A DNA stretch of 13,880 nucleotides, from assembly GCA_020404485.1 (NCBI GenBank), contig DYDT01000023.1, positions 1 to 13,880 on the forward strand, in the 5' to 3' direction. The notes beneath the pieces are model-generated. The model was not told where the DNA came from, did no database searches, and saw nothing but the letters and a program-made list of their open reading frames with translations. This stretch comes from Rickettsia endosymbiont of Diachasma alloeum (GTDB taxonomy: Bacteria > Pseudomonadota > Alphaproteobacteria > Rickettsiales > Rickettsiaceae). Position 1 is the stretch's first letter, and each line of letters begins with the position of its first letter. The position numbers were made by a program, and so were the translations under genes. Of the stretch, positions 8,238 through 13,880 are shown piece by piece.

Positions 8238-8584
8238 AATTCTACCTCTTTTTTTCTTTTAAATGCTAAATCTAACTCTTTATTAGGAGTTTTTTGAGAT
8301 TTTTTTATAAATCCATGTAACAGGATCATTTCACTATCTACTATACAAAAAAATACTCTTCCTATTTTACCATCTGTTAAATTTGATCTTACTTCATACA
8401 TTCCTTTACCTAAAGATTTACATATAGGCATTCCAACTGGCCAAGAGTATTCTATAGTTTTAATATCTGTACCAATAGTTTTACAATCTTTAGGTTCTAA
8501 CTCAAGCAACCACTCACGTACTGGTTCTTTTTCACTGATAGATCGATAAAATTTTACATTAAGAGTTTTTGATATATTAAACAT
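8234..8584 (-). CDS. HigB-like toxin, RelE superfamily (phage Gp49-like)
   Basis: A 116-residue protein of the Gp49/HigB-like branch of RelE-type toxins, which usually cut mRNA on the ribosome. The family pattern is clear: a helical start (EPVREWLLELEPKDCKTIGTDI), then KSLGKGMYEVRSNL (57-70), the beta strand GRVFFCIV (75-82), and the signature ILLHGFIKKSQKTPNKE (87-103) with A107 and R110 further on. All expected elements are present at normal length, so it may be active. Basic residues R66, R76, K94, K95 and K98 are candidates for RNA contact. No Shine-Dalgarno precedes the ATG, suggesting poor or leaderless translation compared with the antitoxin. Its promoter region holds an inverted repeat. 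Confidence 0.88.
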   Translation of the reverse strand: MFNISKTLNVKFYRSISEKEPVREWLLELEPKDCKTIGTDIKTIEYSWPVGMPICKSLGKGMYEVRSNLTDGKIGRVFFCIVDSEMILLHGFIKKSQKTPNKELDLAFKRKKEVEL

Positions 8585-8590
8585 TATATT

Positions 8591-8619
8591 AGTGTACTAT
8601 AATTGGTACAATTTGGCAA
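8591..8619 (-). promoter_or_regulatory. Candidate promoter with operator for the toxin-antitoxin genes
   Basis: On the minus strand, TTGCCA (8614-8619) and TACACT (8591-8596) are separated by exactly 17 bases and fit a -35/-10 pair. An inverted repeat TGTAC-N8-GTACA (8593-8610) overlaps the spacer and the -10. That is a natural place for an autoregulating HigA-type repressor. A transcript starting a few bases further on would have almost no leader before the ATG at 8584. An alternative -10, TATAGT, overlaps the same site. This is inferred from sequence alone. Confidence 0.42.
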
Positions 8620-8658
8620 TTAAAAGTTTTTTCATATGATTATTATAGTGAGTGTAGA

Positions 8659-8755
8659 GTCATTGCGAAGAGATGCATAGCAGAGGACGGAGGCAATCTC
8701 ATGACATAATATAACATTCCTAAGATTGCTTCGTCGCTACGCTCCTCGCAATGAC
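8659..8755. repeat. Rickettsia-type palindromic repeat, copy 3
   Basis: A 97-bp imperfect palindrome with ends GTCATTGCGA (8659-8668) and TCGCAATGAC (8746-8755) and inner arms GGCAATCTCA and TAAGATTGCT. It belongs to the same family as 3176-3257 but is more diverged. It lies 23 bases beyond the tlc stop and about 75 bases upstream of the toxin ATG, between the tlc gene and the toxin-antitoxin operon. In the tlc transcript it would form a strong hairpin and could act as a terminator or stabiliser. Confidence 0.8.
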
Positions 8756-8777
8756 TTAATGCGCAATGACTTAATGC
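8748..8777. repeat. 15-bp perfect tandem duplication
   Basis: GCAATGACTTAATGC occurs twice in direct succession (8748-8762 and 8763-8777). The first copy begins inside the right end of the palindromic repeat, so part of the repeat terminus plus its flank has been duplicated. The second copy ends 1 base before the tlc stop codon complement (8779-8781). It looks like replication slippage or a trace of the repeat's arrival. Confidence 0.9.
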
Positions 8778-8778
8778 A

Positions 8779-10293
8779 TCACTTACACAACTCAGTATAT
8801 TCTTTATTCAACTTTACAACATCCCAAATCCATAAGCTAATCATAACTATAAAAATTACTAATAGATATATTATTATAGAGTCAAAAGTAGCAGTAGGAA
8901 TAATTATAAATATTAAGGACTGAATAAATGCACCGAGTGATTTACCAAATTTTGTACCTATTACCTCCACGGCAGCTTTACCCTTAGTTCTAAGTTCAAG
9001 CGATAACGGAATATACGCCATTTCTTTTGTTGAATCAAAAAGCGAGTATTTAGATGATTTACTTAAGATATTTTGAATTGCTCCAACAATTATTGCTGCA
9101 TATAAAAGGTTAAAATTACCAAAACATGAACCTATTTCTTCAATAAAAATTATGAAAATAAAAAACATTAAACCAGTAATGGATAGCATAATAGGTGTCA
9201 ATAATGCAGAGACAAACCAACCGAGCCTTCTAAGAATATTGCTTCCTATGATCATGAAAGTGACGCATGATATACCCATCCAGATGTTAAATCTACCCAT
9301 AAAATGAACATAATCTATAGTATTTGGATATAGTTCTTTTACTTTTGCTTTCCAAGGTCCTTCTACAATATTAATCAATAAGCCATAACAGATTATTAAT
9401 AAGGCAATACGACCTATATATTTCGAGTTAATTACTAGCTTAATACTTTCCAAAACCGAAAGTTTAGTTTTGGTTTTAGCTTTAACTTTCTTTGAATCTA
9501 AAACATTTATAGAATCAGTCAAAATAAATTTATTTATTATTCTAAATAGCAGCATAGAAATAACACCCGCTGCAACAATTATTGACATAATAGGTTGTAA
9601 CATTTCTGTTGTTTGAGAGGTTAAATTAACTGATGCATCAAAAGAATTAGGTAATAATTCAGGATCAATTATTTTATTACCTGAGAAAAATACCAAAACG
9701 CTACCTGCAAGTATTAGTCCCATATTACCAACCATTCCAAGGACTGGATAAAATCTTTTTGCTTTGTTAGTATCAAAAATATGGTTAGCAAACTGCCAAA
9801 ACATTAAGTTTATAACTACAGCACTCCATAACTCTGCAAAGATATACATAAGTCCATAGCTCCATTTACTGGCTATTTTAATAAACCATTTGAAGTTAGG
9901 GTAAGATGTTATTAAGCTATTTATTATTTCATTATTAGGGTGATAAGCTTCCTGATTTGGATAAATAATATATGCAAAAAATAAGAAAAATAATAGAAAG
10001 CTACCAACTATAATGTAAAAAACATATTCGAAATTGAATTTATTACTGAGCTTAACGTAAAGTATTGTAAAGATCACGCATGCGGGTAATACTAACCATA
10101 ATTTTAAAAAGCTAATAATCTCTGCTCCCATAGAGGGTACTACTAAGCTATCTTTTATAGAACGTAATGCTCCGAAATTGAAAAGGATACATAGCATCAT
10201 TAATGCCATAGGTATGAAAAGCTTTAATTCTTTTCTTTCTATTGGCCAAATTATTTCCTTAACTTTTTCAAAAAAGGTTTTGGGCGGCAACAT
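8779..10293 (-). CDS. tlcC: Tlc-family nucleotide (ADP/ATP-type) translocase
   Basis: A 504-residue inner-membrane carrier of the ATP:ADP antiporter family, by which rickettsiae and chlamydiae take nucleotides from the host cell. About 12 membrane segments are visible. Family signatures include IIWPIERKELKLFIPMALMM near the start, GALRSIKDSLVV (41-52), FAELWSAVVINLMFWQFANH (152-171), NIVEGPWKAKVKELYP, LSKSSKYSLFDSTKEMAYIP and KGKAAVEVIGTKFGKSLGA. Rickettsia encode five paralogs. The N-terminus MLPPKTFFEKVKEIIWPIE matches my recollection of Tlc3 (TlcC), so the symbol is tentative. As far as I recall, Tlc1 exchanges ATP/ADP and Tlc4 and Tlc5 move other nucleotides, while no substrate was found for Tlc3. 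The ATG at 10291-10293 has AAGG about 11 bases upstream. A candidate terminator separates it from the glycosyltransferase gene. Confidence 0.93.
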   Translation of the reverse strand: MLPPKTFFEKVKEIIWPIERKELKLFIPMALMMLCILFNFGALRSIKDSLVVPSMGAEIISFLKLWLVLPACVIFTILYVKLSNKFNFEYVFYIIVGSFLLFFLFFAYIIYPNQEAYHPNNEIINSLITSYPNFKWFIKIASKWSYGLMYIFAELWSAVVINLMFWQFANHIFDTNKAKRFYPVLGMVGNMGLILAGSVLVFFSGNKIIDPELLPNSFDASVNLTSQTTEMLQPIMSIIVAAGVISMLLFRIINKFILTDSINVLDSKKVKAKTKTKLSVLESIKLVINSKYIGRIALLIICYGLLINIVEGPWKAKVKELYPNTIDYVHFMGRFNIWMGISCVTFMIIGSNILRRLGWFVSALLTPIMLSITGLMFFIFIIFIEEIGSCFGNFNLLYAAIIVGAIQNILSKSSKYSLFDSTKEMAYIPLSLELRTKGKAAVEVIGTKFGKSLGAFIQSLIFIIIPTATFDSIIIYLLVIFIVMISLWIWDVVKLNKEYTELCK

Positions 10294-10309
10294 TTATATT
10301 GTAACCTTG

Positions 10310-10353
10310 CATAAAAATTAAATTCCATGAATCTTTTTAAATATTCATAGAAT
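10310..10353 (-). terminator. Candidate rho-independent terminator of the glycosyltransferase gene
   Basis: On the minus strand the sequence ATTCTATGAAT, a 10-base loop, then ATTCATGGAAT (10322-10353) can pair over 11 bp with one wobble. It is followed by a T-rich run TTAATTTTTA. It begins 31 bases after the glycosyltransferase stop and ends about 28 bases before the tlc ATG. The stem is A/T-rich, as expected in this genome, so strength is uncertain. Confidence 0.48.
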
Positions 10354-10383
10354 CTAAACTTTTAAATCTCTTACTCATTAAAG

Positions 10384-11976
10384 TCAATTAAAATCTTCAT
10401 TACCCCAAGGAGTAAACTCTCTATATCGCCAATAATATTTTTCAATCTCTTGATACTTTTCTATAATATCTTTTGTCCATTTTATTTCATTATTATTCCA
10501 TGGTTTCTTTTTACCAGCATAATGCATAATAAAATATGAAAAATAAGTATCTCTATCTATAAAATATGTATAAAAATTCCATCTCATAGATAATGGATAT
10601 ATGTAATTATGAAAAGCAATATTTAATAAGTCTTGATCAGGATAAGCAAAACTACATTTTGAATTATGCATTGCGTCTAAAACCATATTCTTTGCTTGCT
10701 TTTCACGCATATTTTGTAGATTTAGAAATACTATACCACTATTTTTATAAAAATTATTTATTTTCCTATTACACTCTTCTTCTACTTTTAAAGTACAATA
10801 AGTAAGAGCGGTATCCATACTGCCAGCAACTATATAGTTTGACATATCTAACTTTTTGAAAGAATTTAAATCACGCAATACAATAATATCTGCATCAAGA
10901 TATAATATAGAGTCTAAGTTCGGAAAGACTTGATCAAAATATAACCTATACATTACCAAAGGAGGCCACATATCTGAAAATTCTATTTTTTCATTAGCTA
11001 AATTTAAGTCTAATACATTTTCAGGAAAAGGAATAAAATCTATAGAATAGTCCCTTATATGTTTCATGGAAGCTAATTTTTCCATCGATTCTTCTGTAAG
11101 CGAATCTTTTGGATTCATCACAATATGAAACTTATAAAAACTATCTATATCACTGTTTATTAAACTTGAAGCAATAACTGTTGCAGCATGCCGAGCAAAC
11201 TTATCATTAATAATTAATGCTATATCTAATACATTATCTTGTTTTATGCCAGTTAACTTAATTACATTTTGCATTTCCTCTATGGCAAGCTTATAATCAA
11301 GCTTTATATCCTGCTCATTAAGTGAGGGTCTACCAAGTAGGTGAATCATGCTAAGCCTATACAAACATCTTGCTGTAAGCTCAGCTATATTAAGAGAAAT
11401 TAGACTTTTGAGAGCAGGAATTTCATCTTTTGTATAATCGCTAAAATATTTTATTAAGTCAGAATCATTTTTTATATTCAAATGTTCTTTTACTTCTTTT
11501 TCATAACCTGAAATTATTAATTTTGCTAAATTAATTGCAGCATTTTTAGTATATAAAGTATCAAGTCCATAACTACCATTCTTAATTGCTTTATATTTCT
11601 CTACTAAAGTAGCATCCTCACCTGAATATAGCTGTAGCAAACAATCATAACCTTTTGCGACTTCTAAACGTACCTTTCCATCTTCTATTTTAAAAGTACA
11701 AATTTTTTCTAATTTTACCTTATCTTTAACGCTTAGCGGCTTATCTTCTAGCTGCTCAAGTGCTGAATCAAAACTGAATAGATCTTCACGCATAACACTA
11801 TAAAACTTTTGATAGCTATATGTAGAGATATCCTTAATACAATAATTTTCTGAATGCATTTTATAATTACTCGTAAAAAATCCTATAATAATTATAAAAA
11901 TTATTAAAATTAGAAGAAGTAACAGAGGAATTTTAATGGTAGCAAAAATATTTTTTTTAGACCTTTTTTTGAACAT
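10384..11976 (-). CDS. Membrane-anchored family 8 glycosyltransferase
   Basis: A 530-residue retaining glycosyltransferase of the GT8 (LgtC/RfaJ) type. The catalytic domain spans about residues 247-525. It opens with LDIALIINDKFARHAATVIASS and contains the metal-binding DxD in YLDADIIVLRDL (DAD 361-363), NSGIVFLNL (412-420), PDQDLLNIAF (446-455) and HYAGKKKPW (485-493). These are the donor- and metal-binding positions of the fold and all look intact. Unusually, the enzyme starts with a basic stretch (K3, K4, R5, K7, K8) and a strong hydrophobic segment (about 16-35). A region of about 200 residues with no recognised motif (40-245) follows before the GT8 domain. Donor sugar and acceptor cannot be told; lipopolysaccharide or surface glycan synthesis is the default guess. 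No clear ribosome site precedes the ATG. Transcribed divergently from the AmpG-like gene. Confidence 0.9.
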   Translation of the reverse strand: MFKKRSKKNIFATIKIPLLLLLILIIFIIIIGFFTSNYKMHSENYCIKDISTYSYQKFYSVMREDLFSFDSALEQLEDKPLSVKDKVKLEKICTFKIEDGKVRLEVAKGYDCLLQLYSGEDATLVEKYKAIKNGSYGLDTLYTKNAAINLAKLIISGYEKEVKEHLNIKNDSDLIKYFSDYTKDEIPALKSLISLNIAELTARCLYRLSMIHLLGRPSLNEQDIKLDYKLAIEEMQNVIKLTGIKQDNVLDIALIINDKFARHAATVIASSLINSDIDSFYKFHIVMNPKDSLTEESMEKLASMKHIRDYSIDFIPFPENVLDLNLANEKIEFSDMWPPLVMYRLYFDQVFPNLDSILYLDADIIVLRDLNSFKKLDMSNYIVAGSMDTALTYCTLKVEEECNRKINNFYKNSGIVFLNLQNMREKQAKNMVLDAMHNSKCSFAYPDQDLLNIAFHNYIYPLSMRWNFYTYFIDRDTYFSYFIMHYAGKKKPWNNNEIKWTKDIIEKYQEIEKYYWRYREFTPWGNEDFN

Positions 11977-12035
11977 TTAAATTTATAACTAATTAGTTTA
12001 AAAGAATTTATCAATTAATAATAAAACCCGCAATA

Positions 12036-12078
12036 ATTATATTAGATTATTTAGCTATTTTCATTTATTATTTATAAT
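12036..12078. promoter_or_regulatory. Divergent intergenic region with two possible -10 boxes
   Basis: The 132 bases between the glycosyltransferase and AmpG-like starts must drive both genes. A perfect plus-strand TATAAT lies at 12073-12078, about 30 bases before the AmpG-like ATG, with a poor -35 (TTTAGC, 17 bases upstream). A perfect minus-strand TATAAT lies at 12036-12041, with a weak -35 (TGAAAA). In such AT-rich DNA both can occur by chance. No operator-like palindrome is evident. Confidence 0.3.
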
Positions 12079-12108
12079 TTTGACGTTATTTATAACAATT
12101 AAAACAAT

Positions 12109-13341
12109 ATGTCACGCAGTTTATCTATTATTTGGTTATTTGGCCTTATTAGCGGCTTTAACATAATGATTACCGGTAATACATTAAATTATTGGCTTGC
12201 TAAAGAAAATATAGCTTTGCAAACGATAGGCTTATTATCACTTATAACTTTGCCCTACTCTATCAATTTTTTATTTGCTCCAATATTCGATAGTTTAAGG
12301 ATTAAATATTTAGACAAAATTTTTGGTCATAGATTATCTTGGATTTGCTTAACTTCCATAGTACTAGTATTTTTTGTATATATTTTAAGCTTTTTAAATC
12401 CTTTTGATAATTTATTATTATTTACCTCTATCTCATTGATGATTTCCTTTTTTAGCTCTATGCAAGATACTATATTAAGTGCTTTTAGGATAGAAATAGT
12501 TAATAAAGAATCTCTTGGTTTTGCTTCAGGAATATATATATTCGGTTATCGATTCGGTATGCTAATTGCAAATTCAGGAGCTATATATTTATCCATCTAT
12601 TTAACTTTCAACGAAATATATAAAATTTTTGCAATCTTAATATTTGTTTATCTTATTTTACTTATAGTTGGTGTAAAATATTGTAGATTTGATCAAAAAA
12701 ACGATATAGAGCAAACCACAGATAATAACAACGGTACTTTTGCTTTTATAAGGAACATTCTAAAGCCGATAGGATCTATTTCTTTTATTATTCTCATATT
12801 AGTCTTCCTAGTATTATATAGATTACCTGATAATTTTATTAACGTCATGATCAACCCGTTTTTACTTCATTTAGAGTATGATGCTTTTGAAATAGCAAGT
12901 GTCGGAAAGTTTTGGGGAGTTATGGGTGCTATCGTTGGCGGATTACTCGGTGGTTTTATTATGAAGAAAAAGAATATATTAGATAGCATACTACTATTTG
13001 GTATTATTCATGCTTTAGCTCATATATTATTTATTATTCTTAAAATATACGGAAAGAATTCCACACTATTATTTATTACAATAGGAGCGGAAAGTATTAC
13101 GGGTGGTATGACGATGACCGCTTATATCGCTTTTATTTCATCATTATGTCAAGGCAAGTTTCGTGCTACACAATATTCATTTTTTTCATCAATGATGGGA
13201 ATCTCAAGATCAATTTTTCCAATAATTTCAGGTTATATAGTAGTAAAATTTGGCTGGCAAAATTTCTTTTTATTTACTACTATTATAACTATTCCATCTT
13301 TAATAATATTATTAAAAATAAAAACCAAATTACAACAATGA
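12109..13341 (+). CDS. AmpG-like major facilitator transporter
   Basis: A 410-residue inner-membrane protein with about 12 predicted helices. It resembles AmpG, the permease that imports anhydromuropeptides released from peptidoglycan. AmpG-like features are GFNIMITGNTLNYWLAKENI (16-35), TIGLLSLITLPYSINFLFAPIFD (39-61), a GHRLSW loop (73-78) and SSMQDTILSAFRIEI (116-130), the counterpart of the AmpG SxxQDIxxDAxR motif. In that motif the second acidic position is replaced by serine (S124), so the substrate may differ. Rickettsia carry several AmpG paralogs; which one this is cannot be told here. No good Shine-Dalgarno precedes the ATG at 12109. The stop overlaps the start of the next gene (ATGA), so the two are probably cotranslated. 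Confidence 0.87.
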   Translation: MSRSLSIIWLFGLISGFNIMITGNTLNYWLAKENIALQTIGLLSLITLPYSINFLFAPIFDSLRIKYLDKIFGHRLSWICLTSIVLVFFVYILSFLNPFDNLLLFTSISLMISFFSSMQDTILSAFRIEIVNKESLGFASGIYIFGYRFGMLIANSGAIYLSIYLTFNEIYKIFAILIFVYLILLIVGVKYCRFDQKNDIEQTTDNNNGTFAFIRNILKPIGSISFIILILVFLVLYRLPDNFINVMINPFLLHLEYDAFEIASVGKFWGVMGAIVGGLLGGFIMKKKNILDSILLFGIIHALAHILFIILKIYGKNSTLLFITIGAESITGGMTMTAYIAFISSLCQGKFRATQYSFFSSMMGISRSIFPIISGYIVVKFGWQNFFLFTTIITIPSLIILLKIKTKLQQ

Positions 13342-13814
13342 ATGATATTTTAACTATTTTTTTACATGCAATAATTTTACTTTCATCTTCGATTATACAA
13401 AGTATTTTTATATTAAATCAAAGTGCAAAATATTGCAGTTTTAAAAAAGCTTTACCTAGTATGATCGCTGGTTGTATAAGTTATAGCATTATTATATACA
13501 TAATTATCTTTAATACTGAGTGCTTATTTATTTATATGCTATGGTTCATAGCAATACCTATTTTTGTAGTTGGATTTATTTTTTTCATGTATATGGGCTA
13601 TAATACGTGGCATCAATCATACTTTAATTCGACAAACATTCCTCAATCGGTTTCTATTCAAAAACTATTTTTAGAACCTGTATATATATTAGTATTATCA
13701 ATATTTAATCCTTTTATTTTAGATATGCTAAATACAGTTCTTTATAAATATCGAGATTATAAACGCCAGTTTAGGATAAGAGAAGTATTTATGTGGCTAA
13801 AACATCAAGTTTAG
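13338..13814 (+). CDS. Short LysE-like membrane protein, probably truncated
   Basis: A 158-residue protein with about four hydrophobic segments. Its ATG (13338-13340) overlaps the AmpG-like stop as ATGA, so I start it there rather than at a far upstream in-frame codon that would overlap the AmpG-like gene by nearly 200 bases. The order of motifs recalls LysE/ArgO amino-acid exporters: IQSIFILNQSAKYCSFKKAL where the family has GPQNxFVLxQG, then FFMYMGYNTW where it has LLYLGW, then SIFNPFILDMLNTV where it has LLNPHxxLDTV. Known members run to about 200 residues with two more helices. Here the reading breaks off into a basic tail (YKYRDYKRQFRIRE) and stops. The first motif lacks its G-P pair. 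A decaying exporter fits best; a shortened working protein is possible. The 66 bases after it hold no gene I can support. Confidence 0.6.
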   Translation: MNDILTIFLHAIILLSSSIIQSIFILNQSAKYCSFKKALPSMIAGCISYSIIIYIIIFNTECLFIYMLWFIAIPIFVVGFIFFMYMGYNTWHQSYFNSTNIPQSVSIQKLFLEPVYILVLSIFNPFILDMLNTVLYKYRDYKRQFRIREVFMWLKHQV

Positions 13815-13880
13815 TATGAGATTTAGTGATAGCATAAGAAGTAACACAAGCTAGAATATGCACCAAGAAATTAACAGGAG

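Noticed and set aside
8726..8923. A 65-residue plus-strand reading frame
   Set aside because: It begins in the palindromic repeat and runs antisense to the tlc 3' end; nothing supports expression.
13146..13337. An upstream extension of the LysE-like protein
   Set aside because: It lies wholly within the AmpG-like gene in another frame; the ATG in the ATGA overlap is the natural start.

Overview
The window looks like chromosome from a Rickettsia, an obligate intracellular alphaproteobacterium. The evidence is very AT-rich DNA, a Tlc-type nucleotide translocase, an AmpG-like transporter, and several copies of a dispersed palindromic repeat of the kind known from Rickettsia (arms such as GTCATTGCGAG/CTCGCAATGAC). 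The species cannot be fixed from sequence alone. The repeat load and the toxin-antitoxin pair suggest a spotted-fever-group or transitional species rather than a typhus-group one; this is an inference.

Layout. From 1 to 11976 every gene lies on the minus strand. Read in transcription order (right to left) they are: a membrane-anchored GT8 glycosyltransferase, a likely terminator, a Tlc carrier, a palindromic repeat, a HigB/HigA-like toxin-antitoxin pair, a DUF2125-like membrane-anchored protein, ispB, a composite nested repeat, an SPFH/band-7 protein, a 2-Cys peroxiredoxin, another palindromic repeat, dprA broken by an in-frame stop, and topA (cut by the window edge). After a 132-bp divergent intergenic region, two plus-strand membrane-protein genes follow: an AmpG-like MFS transporter and a short overlapping LysE-like protein.

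How the genes work together. The tightest unit is toxin, antitoxin, DUF2125-like gene and ispB. The toxin and antitoxin overlap by 4 bases (GTGA), the antitoxin stop is 4 bases from the next ATG, and ispB can start in a TAATG overlap. An autoregulated toxin-antitoxin promoter may therefore sit upstream of an essential isoprenoid gene. topA (supercoiling), peroxiredoxin (peroxide defence) and the SPFH protein are housekeeping. Tlc and the AmpG-like protein are transport functions typical of the intracellular lifestyle.

Most interesting points. Three copies of one palindromic repeat family each sit 3 to 23 bases downstream of a stop codon. One copy has been invaded by a second inverted-repeat element flanked by 12-bp direct repeats. 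dprA has lost its reading frame through one stop codon and has a repeat immediately before its ATG. The toxin-antitoxin pair is wired into the ispB operon. The predicted topology of the GT8 enzyme is unusual. I saw no CRISPR array, no tRNA or rRNA, and no intact transposase gene.
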